Shown here: positions 7,093 through 15,117 of the stretch, piece by piece
Position numbering within the stretch: the first letter of the stretch is position 1
Layout: every line of letters starts with the position of its first letter
Origin: an uncultured Sutterella sp.
GTDB taxonomy: Bacteria > Pseudomonadota > Gammaproteobacteria > Burkholderiales > Burkholderiaceae_F
Direction of reading: 5' to 3'
Assembly (NCBI GenBank): GCA_900553105.1
Contig: USCE01000003.1
Coordinates: 1-38,777 of the forward strand
DNA: 38,777 bases
Program-made: the position numbers and the translations under genes
Notes under the pieces: generated by a model
The model's database searches: none
Told to the model about the DNA's origin: nothing
Seen by the model: only the letters and a program-made list of their open reading frames with translations

Positions 7093-8352
7093 TCAACCTC
7101 TGATTTGTCCTCGACCGTTAATGAGGTACTTGTAAGAGGTCAGCTCCGGCAGGGCCATCGGGCCTCGAGCGTGCAACTTTTGTGTACTGATTCCGATCTC
7201 TGCTCCAAAACCGAATTCAAAGCCATCGGTAAAGCGAGTCGATGCATTGACGTAGACTGCCGCTGCATCCACCATCGCTTGAAAGCATTGCGCATTATTT
7301 TGATCTTCGGTGACAATGCACTCGGAGTGTTTTGTTCCGTAGTGAGCAATATGAGCCAAGGCTTCTTCGAGCCCATCGACAATTTTCACCGACAAGCGCA
7401 AATCGCCATATTCCGTAGCCCAATCCTCTTGGCTAGCGGCCATCACCCGTGCATCAAAGCGCCGAGTTTTTTCACACCCGTAAATTGTTACGCCCGCCTT
7501 AAAGAAGTCTTCTAACATCGCCGGCATAAAGCGATCGGCAATGTCTTTATGCACAAGAAGGGTTTCCATGGCATTGCATACTGACGGTCTTTGCACCTTG
7601 GCATTAATGGCAATTTTGCGGGCCATTTCACAATCGGCTGAAGCGTCAACAAATGTATGACACACCCCAGCTCCCGTTTCAATGACTGGTACCGTTGCGT
7701 TTTGCAATACCGCCTGAATCAAACGGGCACTGCCGCGAGGAATTGCCACATCGACAAGTCCGTTCATGCGAATGAGTTCTGTCACTGCTTGTCGATCCGT
7801 AATCTCAATAAACTGTACGGCTGCCCCAGGTATCCCTTTCGATACGGCGGCTTCGCGCAAAATATTGGCAATTGCCTCATTGGAGTACAACGCTTCGCTT
7901 CCGCCCTTGAGCACCACCGCATTACCGGTTTTAAGAGCTAAACCAATAGCATCGGCTGTGACATTAGGGCGAGCCTCATAGATCATGGCAACAACCCCCA
8001 ACGGTACGCGCACCTTGCGCACGTTTAATCCGTTTAGCAATGTCTTGTCGCTAAGAATCTCGCCGACGGGATCGTTCAAAGCAGCCACTTGGCGAAGACC
8101 TTCAGCCATCGCTTCGATTCGAGCATCGGTTAATTTCAACCGATCCTGCATGGAAGTCCTCATTCCCTTAGCTTGGGCATTGAGCATATCCTTGGTATTA
8201 GCCTCTAAGATTTGTGACTTTTGTGCCACCAAAGCCTCTGCCATTGCCAAAAGAGCGCAGTTCTTGACCTCTGTCGGCACTACGGCCAAAGCACCGGCAA
8301 CATCATGCGCGGCCTGAGCCTTTACTCGTACAGCTTCTCGAATATCCATCAT
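7093..8352 (-). CDS. proA: Gamma-glutamyl phosphate reductase ProA
   Basis: Second step of proline synthesis: reduces gamma-glutamyl phosphate with NADPH to glutamate semialdehyde. 419 residues, the family norm. Aldehyde-dehydrogenase-like fold with YEARPNVTADA (about 125-135), VLKGGSEA and catalytic Cys259 in VQRPSVCNAMET. Tandem ATGs at 8352 and 8349; GAGGG lies four and seven bases ahead, so either may be used. It begins six bases after the proB stop, whose TGA forms part of that ribosome site, so the pair is coupled. Runs into the shared terminator at 7047-7073. Confidence 0.96.
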   Translation of the reverse strand: MMDIREAVRVKAQAAHDVAGALAVVPTEVKNCALLAMAEALVAQKSQILEANTKDMLNAQAKGMRTSMQDRLKLTDARIEAMAEGLRQVAALNDPVGEILSDKTLLNGLNVRKVRVPLGVVAMIYEARPNVTADAIGLALKTGNAVVLKGGSEALYSNEAIANILREAAVSKGIPGAAVQFIEITDRQAVTELIRMNGLVDVAIPRGSARLIQAVLQNATVPVIETGAGVCHTFVDASADCEMARKIAINAKVQRPSVCNAMETLLVHKDIADRFMPAMLEDFFKAGVTIYGCEKTRRFDARVMAASQEDWATEYGDLRLSVKIVDGLEEALAHIAHYGTKHSECIVTEDQNNAQCFQAMVDAAAVYVNASTRFTDGFEFGFGAEIGISTQKLHARGPMALPELTSYKYLINGRGQIRG

Positions 8353-8358
8353 TTGCCC

Positions 8359-9486
8359 TCAATTTAGAATCACCAAATCATCTCGGTGAATAACTTCATC
8401 AAACGCTTTGTGCCCCAATATTGCTTCGATATCTTCGCTTTGGGCTCCGAGAATTTTTGACAGTTCTTCTGATGAATAGTGTGTCAAACCTCTGGCAATT
8501 TCATGACCACTTGCCGTCACCACACTCACGGTATTGCCCGCTTCAAAATTCCCCTCTACCTTAACGATCCCGACGGGCAAAATACTGCAACTGCCCGCCT
8601 TTCGAATCGCGCGCTCGCAACCGGCATCGACCGTGACTTTCCCAGCAAGACGAGCCCCAAAAGCCAGCCAACGCTTTCGAAATTGCAAACGACTTTCGCG
8701 AGAAACAAAAAGCGTGCCAATTTCTTCACCCTCGAGAATACGTGTCACGGCATCTTTCATACTGCCGGAGGCAATCACAAGATTGATGCCGCTGGTGGTG
8801 GCATTTTTAGCAGCCTGCAGTTTGGTATACATACCCCCCGTGCCGACGCTACTGCCTGCACCTCCTGCCGAGGCTTCAATCTGCGGCGTAATTTCTTCGA
8901 CACGGTGAAGCAACTTAGCATCCGGGTACGTTTGGGGATTTGCGGTGTAAAGCCCGTCGACGTCAGAGAGAATGATCACAAGATCAGCATCCACAATACT
9001 TGCTACAAGCGCGCTCATATTGTCATTATCACCGATCTTCAACTCATCTAACGCCACAACATCGTTTTCGTTAACAATCGGAATCACTCCCCGACTGATC
9101 AGTTCCATAAACGTATTCCGGGCATTGGTATAACGATGGCGGTCGATAGTCTCCATGCGCGTAAGAAGCACTTGAGCCACCACTTGCCCATATTCGGCAA
9201 AGATCTTTTCATAGGTGTGCATCAAAATGCCTTGACCAACAGCAGCAGCAGCTTGCTTTCCTGGAATGGTCTTGGGCTTTTCTGATAATCCTAACCGATC
9301 CATACCGACAGCAACCGCACCCGAAGTCACCAAAATCATTTGCTTGCCACGATTTTGCCAATCCGCCAACTCGCGAGCTAAACGATCAATACGAGCAAAG
9401 TCACACTTACCGTTTGAGTGTGTAATGGTGCTTGAGCCGACTTTAACCACAATTCTCTTGACGCTTTTCAAATCTTCCCGTTGCAT
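8359..9486 (-). CDS. proB: Glutamate 5-kinase ProB
   Basis: First committed step of proline synthesis, feedback-inhibited by proline in known enzymes. N-terminal amino-acid-kinase domain with VVKVGSSTI (near residues 13-21), PIVNENDVVA and LSDVDGLYT; a C-terminal PUA domain occupies roughly the last 95 residues. 375 residues from the ATG at 9486. A GTG at 9495 is in frame, but AAGGTG there is the ribosome site for the ATG at six-base spacing. In many betaproteobacteria proB follows obg; here it is paired with proA, and the upstream neighbour is an unrelated amidohydrolase behind a hairpin. Confidence 0.95.
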   Translation of the reverse strand: MQREDLKSVKRIVVKVGSSTITHSNGKCDFARIDRLARELADWQNRGKQMILVTSGAVAVGMDRLGLSEKPKTIPGKQAAAAVGQGILMHTYEKIFAEYGQVVAQVLLTRMETIDRHRYTNARNTFMELISRGVIPIVNENDVVALDELKIGDNDNMSALVASIVDADLVIILSDVDGLYTANPQTYPDAKLLHRVEEITPQIEASAGGAGSSVGTGGMYTKLQAAKNATTSGINLVIASGSMKDAVTRILEGEEIGTLFVSRESRLQFRKRWLAFGARLAGKVTVDAGCERAIRKAGSCSILPVGIVKVEGNFEAGNTVSVVTASGHEIARGLTHYSSEELSKILGAQSEDIEAILGHKAFDEVIHRDDLVILN

Positions 9487-9533
9487 GAAATTCACCTTGT
9501 TTCGACTATTCTTTTATTGTACCTTGAAGACAT

Positions 9534-9564
9534 AATAGCCTCGAACCCAGGGGCCGAGGCTATT
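9534..9564 (-). terminator. Probable terminator after the M20 amidohydrolase gene
   Basis: Ten-bp perfect stem AATAGCCTCG/CGAGGCTATT (9534-9543 with 9555-9564), 11-base loop. The following minus-strand sequence has only a short T-rich run, so termination may be partial and could let some transcript reach proB. Confidence 0.5.
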
Positions 9565-9591
9565 GTTAAACGCACGGAGCAATAAATTGCG

Positions 9592-10758
9592 TTAACCGTT
9601 TAAGAAATCACGCACGAGCTGGACATGCGTCATTGCCCCCTTAATCAAGGCTTCTTCATCAACCTTGAAATAGCAAGAGTGTTGTGGATGAACGGCATCG
9701 CAAGCAGGGTTACCAACACCATAGAGCGCTACCACACCAGGGACCTTTTGTTGATAGTAACCGAAGTCTTCGCCCCCCATCGTCAACGGATAATCATAAA
9801 GACCGTCTTCGCCCAAAACTTTTTTAGCACTTTCACGAACTACTGCTGCAAATTTTGCATCATTAATCGTGGGAGGAACTAAATTGATGTATTGGCACTT
9901 GACACTGCCGCGATAGGCCGCCGCAGTTTGCGAAGCAATTCGCTCGATCGCTTCAGGGAATTGAGCACGCACAGCGTTACTGAAGCAGCGCGTTGTACCC
10001 GTAATTTGAGCCTTACCGGCAATCACGTTCCAGCGAGAACCTGCTTGAATCGTACCCACAGTCAAAACAGCCGTTTCGGTAGGATCAATTTCACGGCTAA
10101 CAACCGTTTGCAAACTTTGAATGATTGCCGAAGTCATCGGCACTACGTCTGCACACAAGTGCGGAGTTGCACCGTGACCGCTAACACCTTCGATATCGAT
10201 AATGAATTGGTCGGCAGAAGCCATCGCTGCACCGTCACGCACGGAAATCTTTCCGCTCGGAATATCCGACCAAACGTGCATGCCGAAGCACGCATCAACC
10301 CCATCCAAAACGCCATCTTGCATCATAGACAAGGCCCCTTGGGCGATCTCTTCGGCAGGCTGGAATGCTAAAACCACCGTACCGCAGAGCTCATCTTTAA
10401 TTTCGTTGAGCATTGCCGCCACCGTCAACAAAATAGAAATGTGGCAGTCGTGTCCACAGGCATGCATGATGCCGGGGTTCTTACTAGCATATTCAAGACC
10501 AGTTTCTTCTTGAACAGTCAGGGCATCAATGTCTTCGCGAAGCATGATGCGTTTGCCGGGCTTGCTACCTTCAATAGTCGCCATCACGCCGGTCTTCAAA
10601 CCACAGGGGCGCCATGCAATGCCCATCTTGTCGAGCTCTTCTTTAATACGTGCAGAGGTATTGAATTCTTCGCCACTGACTTCAGGATTAGCATGAAACC
10701 AACGACGCATTTCAATCAAGTAGTCATGGTACTTGGCGCCCAATGCTTGAATATCCAT
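9592..10758 (-). CDS. M20-family (M20D type) amidohydrolase
   Basis: Resembles N-acyl-amino-acid amidohydrolases, hippurate hydrolase and aminobenzoyl-glutamate hydrolase subunits: cytoplasmic metal enzymes releasing an amino acid from an N-acyl or N-aroyl group. Metal-site motif HACGHDCH (residues 99-106), catalytic PAEE (E136, E137), GMHVW (H161), a dimerisation domain around 180-290, and GGEDFGYY near 345. 388 residues, family-typical. The start at 10758 is set by AGGAAGG nearby; an upstream in-frame ATG at 10785 overlaps the intergenic hairpin. It follows a transporter gene on the same strand, suggesting uptake then hydrolysis. The exact substrate cannot be read from sequence. Confidence 0.88.
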   Translation of the reverse strand: MDIQALGAKYHDYLIEMRRWFHANPEVSGEEFNTSARIKEELDKMGIAWRPCGLKTGVMATIEGSKPGKRIMLREDIDALTVQEETGLEYASKNPGIMHACGHDCHISILLTVAAMLNEIKDELCGTVVLAFQPAEEIAQGALSMMQDGVLDGVDACFGMHVWSDIPSGKISVRDGAAMASADQFIIDIEGVSGHGATPHLCADVVPMTSAIIQSLQTVVSREIDPTETAVLTVGTIQAGSRWNVIAGKAQITGTTRCFSNAVRAQFPEAIERIASQTAAAYRGSVKCQYINLVPPTINDAKFAAVVRESAKKVLGEDGLYDYPLTMGGEDFGYYQQKVPGVVALYGVGNPACDAVHPQHSCYFKVDEEALIKGAMTHVQLVRDFLNG

Positions 10759-10782
10759 TTTTGACCTTCCTATATGAAGAAA

Positions 10783-10810
10783 CACCCGTTACAAAACCTT
10801 GTAACGGGTG
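10783..10810 (-). promoter_or_regulatory. Strong intercistronic hairpin between transporter and amidohydrolase genes
   Basis: Perfect 12-bp stem CACCCGTTACAA/TTGTAACGGGTG (10783-10794 with 10799-10810) with a four-base loop. On the minus strand it is followed by TTTCTTC, a weak T tract, then the ribosome site of the amidohydrolase. It could be a leaky terminator or an mRNA-stability element setting unequal expression of the two genes. Confidence 0.6.
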
Positions 10811-10823
10811 CATATTGAACTAA

Positions 10824-12008
10824 TTAGAACATTGTTACGAACACACCAGCGATGATCACCGAAGCAATCGTCACTGTCACGAAGCCGCCCACGATCATCG
10901 AGGGGAAGATTTCGCTCATCAAATATTCTTTTTCTTCCGGCGTTTCAGCCATTGCCGTACAAGTCGATTCTGTGATCAAAGCATTGAACGGGAAGCCGTA
11001 AAGAGCCGTCAGACTGTTGGCAAACGTCAACCACGGAGAAATCTTCAAGACCTTCGCAGCAATGACAGCAAAAATCCACATACCGGCCACACCGATAACG
11101 ATCATTTCAAGCATCGGCACGATCAAATCGATCAACATTTGCGGAGTGCAATCCTTCAAACCTTCGAACACGTACATCGTCAAGGCAAACATGAGAATTT
11201 GCATGGAATTGGCCTTAACCAACGAGTTCGTGTCTAAAAAGCCCAAGGTACTGAAAATCACCCCCAAAACCAACGCCCACACAGCACCGCTGATGCCGGT
11301 CCAGCTGCCCAACAAGAAGGCAAGCCAAGCCACAATACCAAGTTTGGTGAGAATGACCACCGGCGTATTGAACTTTTCCGGAACAGACAAAAGGCCGTGA
11401 CGTTCTTCGGGCAATTTCGTTACTTCTTTGATGGCTTCTGCATCGGCAGCTGAGGCACGTTCGCCTGCGCGATAGCGCTCAAGCAAACGACGACCTTCGT
11501 ATTTCAAGCAGATAGCTGTCAACGGATAGCCCGCAAAACCTTGCACACAATACATCGTGATTGCGAATACGGCTGCCGTCAAAAGACCGGCTTCAGTTGC
11601 AGCGGTTTGCATCATGGTTGCGGCCACAATACCACCCGTTAACGGCGGAAGACCGGCGATCACCAACGAACGATCCATGATGAGAGGGCACAAGAAGTAC
11701 ACGGCAAGACACATGCCGGCCAAGCCTGACAAGCACACAACAACCGTGCGCCATTGCTTCATCAAATTTTCAAGACTGATGATCGTCCCCATGTGGGTAA
11801 TCAACAAAAAAATACCCAAGGTCGAACCGAACGGAACAAGGAAAGAGTCTTTGACCAAATCATAAGGAATCACCGTCCAATAACCGATCAACAAGATACA
11901 TGCCGATGCGAAAACGGAAGGAACCCAAGCTTTAGTCCAATGGGAGATCAACTCACCGATGATGATGACCCCGCCGCAGATAACAAACGCTGCTAAAAAG
12001 TTATACAT
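10824..12008 (-). CDS. Polytopic membrane protein, putative substrate transporter
   Basis: 394 residues and very hydrophobic, with about ten to eleven membrane segments split by a charged cytoplasmic loop near 175-215 (YEGRRLLERYRAGERA). The two halves look similarly built, as in inverted-repeat secondary transporters such as the GltS glutamate carrier. The glycine/threonine-rich LPPLTGGIVAATMMQTAATEAG (about 122-143) could be a re-entrant substrate segment. I cannot assign a family with certainty; DUF3100-like and GltS-like are both possible. First gene of a two-gene unit with the M20 amidohydrolase, so N-acyl amino acids or small peptides are the likely cargo (inference). The ATG at 12008 has a purine-rich site, GAGAGAAAAG, upstream. 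Confidence 0.75.
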   Translation of the reverse strand: MYNFLAAFVICGGVIIIGELISHWTKAWVPSVFASACILLIGYWTVIPYDLVKDSFLVPFGSTLGIFLLITHMGTIISLENLMKQWRTVVVCLSGLAGMCLAVYFLCPLIMDRSLVIAGLPPLTGGIVAATMMQTAATEAGLLTAAVFAITMYCVQGFAGYPLTAICLKYEGRRLLERYRAGERASAADAEAIKEVTKLPEERHGLLSVPEKFNTPVVILTKLGIVAWLAFLLGSWTGISGAVWALVLGVIFSTLGFLDTNSLVKANSMQILMFALTMYVFEGLKDCTPQMLIDLIVPMLEMIVIGVAGMWIFAVIAAKVLKISPWLTFANSLTALYGFPFNALITESTCTAMAETPEEKEYLMSEIFPSMIVGGFVTVTIASVIIAGVFVTMF

Positions 12009-12072
12009 ATTCTTTTCTCTCTTTTGTTGTTGGAGAATCAGTCGCCAAATTGTTCGGCGAGACTATTTTTTG

Positions 12073-12078
12073 ATTATA
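12073..12078 (-). promoter_or_regulatory. Candidate -10 box for the transporter/amidohydrolase unit
   Basis: On the minus strand 12073-12078 reads as a perfect TATAAT. The nearby TTGACG (12084-12089) is only five bases upstream, too close to serve as its -35, and nothing better lies at 16-18 bases. The leader that would follow has a small TCGCC/GGCGA hairpin (12042-12060). Within the 254-base gap nothing else stands out apart from the ihfB terminator. Confidence 0.4.
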
Positions 12079-12199
12079 CGAAGCGTCAAATAGCAATAAA
12101 CCCGGGGCTTCTAGGCGAATTGCCGTAATTCTTTCAGTTACTAAGCTTAGCGCCTTAGGGGAAAAAGCGAGAATTCTAGGTAGTTTTATTCAGGGTAAG

Positions 12200-12231
12200 A
12201 AAAAAGGGAACTGTGATTGCTCACAGTTCCC
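12200..12231 (-). terminator. Rho-independent terminator after ihfB
   Basis: Perfect 11-bp stem GGGAACTGTGA/TCACAGTTCCC (12206-12216 with 12221-12231), four-base loop, then six T on the minus strand. Ends the gyrA-cmk-rpsA-ihfB block. Confidence 0.9.
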
Positions 12232-12262
12232 CTTCTCATTGTTCGACTAGTACGTCAATGTG

Positions 12263-12559
12263 TTACTCGGCGTTTTGCACGGAGGCATCCACACGAGCCC
12301 GCATTTCTTTGCCAGCTTTAAAGTGAGGCACGTACTTTGCCGGGACTACTACGCTTGCGCCGCTCTTGGGATTGCGTCCCACGCGTTCAGGGCGGTAGTT
12401 CAGAGAAAAGCTGCCGAACCCGCGGATTTCAATGCGTGATCCACCGGCCATAGCCTGGATCATGGCATCGAGCACCGCTTTGACAGAATCGTCAACATCT
12501 CTGGCGCTCAAACGAGCATTTTTCTCTACGAGCCGTTCAATCAGCTCGGATTTCGTCAT
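12263..12559 (-). CDS. ihfB: Integration host factor beta subunit IhfB
   Basis: Partner of IhfA in the DNA-bending heterodimer that shapes promoters, replication and recombination. About 98 residues, starting MTKSELIERL like its homologues, with the arm motif RGFGSFSLNYRPERVGRNPKSG (positions roughly 46-67, Pro intercalation site in RNPKSG) and a C-terminal helix HFKAGKEMR. An upstream in-frame ATG at 12571 has GGAG four bases ahead and would add MVDA; family alignment favours 12559. It lies directly after rpsA, the usual proteobacterial order, but the lapA-lapB pair that commonly follows is not present. Confidence 0.95.
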   Translation of the reverse strand: MTKSELIERLVEKNARLSARDVDDSVKAVLDAMIQAMAGGSRIEIRGFGSFSLNYRPERVGRNPKSGASVVVPAKYVPHFKAGKEMRARVDASVQNAE

Positions 12560-12581
12560 GGCATCCACCATGCTTCTCCGA

Positions 12582-14276
12582 TTACTTTTGTTCGAGCTTA
12601 GCCTTCAACAAGGCGCCCAAATTGGTCGTACCGGCAGCGCTTTGGGAGTCTTGATTCATACGATCCAAAGCTTGACGGGCTTCGCTAGCATCCTTAGCCT
12701 TGATAGACAATTGAATGCTGCGGTTCTTGCGATCGATGCTGATGATCTGAGCCGTCACGCTGTCACCTTCCTTCAATTGCGTCGTGGCATCTTCCACGCG
12801 TTCGGAAGAGATTTCGGAGGCACGCAAGTAACCTTCGGTTTCATCACCCAAGTCAATCACGGCGCCCTTGGCATCAACGCTCTTGACCGTACCGGTAACC
12901 ACAGAGCCCTTTTCATGAGCGCTCGTGAAGTTGGTGAACGGATCGCCACTCAATTGCTTGACACCCAAGCTGATACGTTCACGTTCGGTGTCGATACCGA
13001 GCACCACGGCTTGAACTTCGTCACCCTTCTTGTACTTACGCACGGCTTCTTCACCGGCTTCGGTCCAAGAGAGGTCAGACAAGTGCACCAAACCATCAAT
13101 ACCGCCCGTCAAACCGATGAACACACCGAAATCAGTGATGGACTTGATTTGACCGACAACCTTGTCACCCTTCTTGTGGCTTTGAGCAAATTCTTCCCAG
13201 GGATTAGGTTTGCATTGCTTCATACCCAAGGAGATACGACGACGTTCTTCATCGATTTCAAGAACCATGACTTCGACGTCATCGCCCAATTGAACGACCT
13301 TCTTCGGATCAACATTCTTGTTAGTCCAGTCCATTTCGGAGACGTGCACCAAACCTTCGATACCGGCTTCGATTTCCACGAAAGCACCGTAATCGGTGAT
13401 GTTGGTGATCTTACCGAACAAGCGGGCGTTCTTCGGATAACGACGGGCAATGCCGATCCACGGATCTTCACCGAGTTGCTTCAAGCCCAAAGACACTCGA
13501 TTCTTTTCTTGGTCGAACTTGAGCACCTTGGCTTCAAGTTCTTGACCGACTTGAACCACTTCGCTCGGATGACGTACGCGACGCCAAGCGAGGTCGGTGA
13601 TGTGCAACAAGCCGTCAACGCCGCCCAAGTCAACGAAAGCACCGTAATCGGTAATGTTCTTGACGATGCCCTTAACGATAGCACCTTCCTTGAGTGTTTC
13701 CATAAGCTTGGCACGTTCTTCGCCCATGCTGGCTTCAACCACAGCACGACGGGATACCACCACGTTGTTACGCTTGCGGTCGAGTTTGATGACCTTGAAT
13801 TCCATGGTCTTGCCTTCGTACGGCGTCGTGTCCTTAACAGGACGGGTGTCGACCAAGGAGCCCGGCAAGAAAGCACGAATGCCATTGGTCATAACAGTAA
13901 GACCGCCCTTGACCTTGCCGGCAATGGTACCGGTGACGAGTTCGCCAGATTCGAGAGCCTTTTCAAGGTTCATCCAAGCGGCAAGGCGCTTGGCCTTGTC
14001 ACGAGACAAAATCGTATCGCCGTAACCGTTTTCGACTTGTTCAATCGCCACGGCCACGAAGTCACCCGGCTTCACGGACACTTCGCCGCGATCGTCCTTG
14101 AATTCATCGATAGGCACATAGGCTTCGGACTTCAAACCGGCGTTAACGACCACAAAGTTGTAGTCCACGCGCACCACTTCAGCCGTGATGACTTCGCCTT
14201 GGCGCATTTCTTGACGAGCTAAGCTTTCTTCAAAAAGCTGAGCAAAAGACTCGGGTTGGTTAAGATTTTCAGACAT
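12582..14276 (-). CDS. rpsA: 30S ribosomal protein S1
   Basis: Binds mRNA on the small subunit and helps load messages with weak ribosome sites. 564 residues with six S1 domains in series: repeats such as ITDYGAFVDLGGVDGLLH, ITDYGAFVEIEAGIEGLVH and ITDFGVFIGLTGGIDGLVH mark domains 3 to 5. The first two are the divergent ribosome-binding domains and the sixth is near the C-terminus. Length matches proteobacterial S1. The ATG at 14276 has no Shine-Dalgarno-like sequence in the preceding 20 bases, which are A/T-rich; E. coli rpsA is also known for a non-canonical, self-regulated start. Codon use is strongly biased, as expected for abundant proteins. Followed 22 bases later by ihfB. Confidence 0.97.
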   Translation of the reverse strand: MSENLNQPESFAQLFEESLARQEMRQGEVITAEVVRVDYNFVVVNAGLKSEAYVPIDEFKDDRGEVSVKPGDFVAVAIEQVENGYGDTILSRDKAKRLAAWMNLEKALESGELVTGTIAGKVKGGLTVMTNGIRAFLPGSLVDTRPVKDTTPYEGKTMEFKVIKLDRKRNNVVVSRRAVVEASMGEERAKLMETLKEGAIVKGIVKNITDYGAFVDLGGVDGLLHITDLAWRRVRHPSEVVQVGQELEAKVLKFDQEKNRVSLGLKQLGEDPWIGIARRYPKNARLFGKITNITDYGAFVEIEAGIEGLVHVSEMDWTNKNVDPKKVVQLGDDVEVMVLEIDEERRRISLGMKQCKPNPWEEFAQSHKKGDKVVGQIKSITDFGVFIGLTGGIDGLVHLSDLSWTEAGEEAVRKYKKGDEVQAVVLGIDTERERISLGVKQLSGDPFTNFTSAHEKGSVVTGTVKSVDAKGAVIDLGDETEGYLRASEISSERVEDATTQLKEGDSVTAQIISIDRKNRSIQLSIKAKDASEARQALDRMNQDSQSAAGTTNLGALLKAKLEQK

Positions 14277-14344
14277 GTTAATAAAAAGTTAAACGCAAAC
14301 ACTGTTCGTGATTATCTCAATTTCAGTTTTGCGCAAGGTTAATA

Positions 14345-14371
14345 AAACCGGGCCGGCCCCATTGCCGGTTT
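14345..14371 (-). terminator. Possible terminator between cmk and rpsA
   Basis: Stem AAACCGG/CCGGTTT (14345-14351 with 14365-14371) around a GC-rich loop, followed on the minus strand by TATT. A second small hairpin TCGCGT/ACGCGA lies just upstream in the transcript, near 14382-14397. Together they may limit cmk read-through into rpsA; the weak T tract suggests partial action. Confidence 0.4.
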
Positions 14372-14402
14372 GCCGGGTGCATCGCGTCTTCACGCGACAC
14401 TA

Positions 14403-15056
14403 TTAGCAGCACTGACGATACCACTGAAGTACCTGTGCTACCGTTTCTTCGATTGTCAAATTCGACGAATCGAGGATCTTAGCGTCCTTCGCGGGCAAAA
14501 GAGGACTGACGGCGCGCTCTGTGTCGCGTCGGTCACGTTGCTCCAAATCCCGCGTAAGGGTGTCGATATTAGCAACAATTCCTTTTTCTTTCAACTGATT
14601 AAATCGTCTTTGAGCACGAGCGGCCGCTGTCGCCGTCAAAAAGACTTTCAGCTGGGCATCCGGAAAAATGACACTGCCCATATCGCGACCATCAGCGACA
14701 AGACCGGGTGCACGTCTGGCATTTTTCTGGACATCGGTCAACGCCTTGCGCACACTCATCAAGGCTGCCACTTTGCTAGCAGCTACTCCGACCTCCTCGG
14801 CACGGATTTTTTGCGTGACGTCTTCTCCGTCGAGCATGATGCTTATGCCCTTAAACTGCGGCGCAAGCGCAGCTGCAATCTCTGCCACAGCCGCTTCATT
14901 GGCAAGGTCAATACCTTTTTTCAACGTTTTATAGGCCGTTAAGCGATACAGGGCACCGCTATCGAGATAATGAAATCCCAACTGAGCCGCCACTCGAGAG
15001 GCAACCGTGCCCTTACCCGAAGCCGTCGGGCCATCTACCGTAATAACAGGAATCAT
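14403..15056 (-). CDS. cmk: Cytidylate kinase Cmk
   Basis: Phosphorylates CMP and dCMP with ATP in pyrimidine nucleotide recycling. 217 residues. P-loop DGPTASGKGT (residues 8-17), then YLDSGALYR, a VADGRDMGSVIFP block, and RAQRRFNQL followed by RDRRDTER in the lid and CMP-binding region. A standard stand-alone Cmk with no fusion. It starts about 60 bases after gyrA and precedes rpsA; in related Burkholderiales serC, pheA and aroA normally lie between gyrA and cmk. Ribosome site weak. C-terminus QWYRQCC is slightly unusual but in frame. Confidence 0.96.
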   Translation of the reverse strand: MIPVITVDGPTASGKGTVASRVAAQLGFHYLDSGALYRLTAYKTLKKGIDLANEAAVAEIAAALAPQFKGISIMLDGEDVTQKIRAEEVGVAASKVAALMSVRKALTDVQKNARRAPGLVADGRDMGSVIFPDAQLKVFLTATAAARAQRRFNQLKEKGIVANIDTLTRDLEQRDRRDTERAVSPLLPAKDAKILDSSNLTIEETVAQVLQWYRQCC

Positions 15057-15081
15057 CTTCGTAATCTATTTCTTGTAATTA

Positions 15082-15103
15082 ACCGAGACCCGAGGGTCTC
15101 GGT
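15082..15103 (-). terminator. Probable terminator after gyrA
   Basis: Nine-bp stem ACCGAGACC/GGTCTCGGT (15082-15090 with 15095-15103), four-base loop, followed on the minus strand by TTAATTAC. The T tract is imperfect, so partial read-through into cmk is likely. Confidence 0.55.
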
Positions 15104-15117
15104 CACTATATATATAT

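Noticed and set aside
12432..14222. A 596-codon plus-strand open frame opposite rpsA
   Set aside because: It mirrors the strongly biased codons of rpsA, has no recognisable domain or ribosome site, and rpsA on the other strand is certain.
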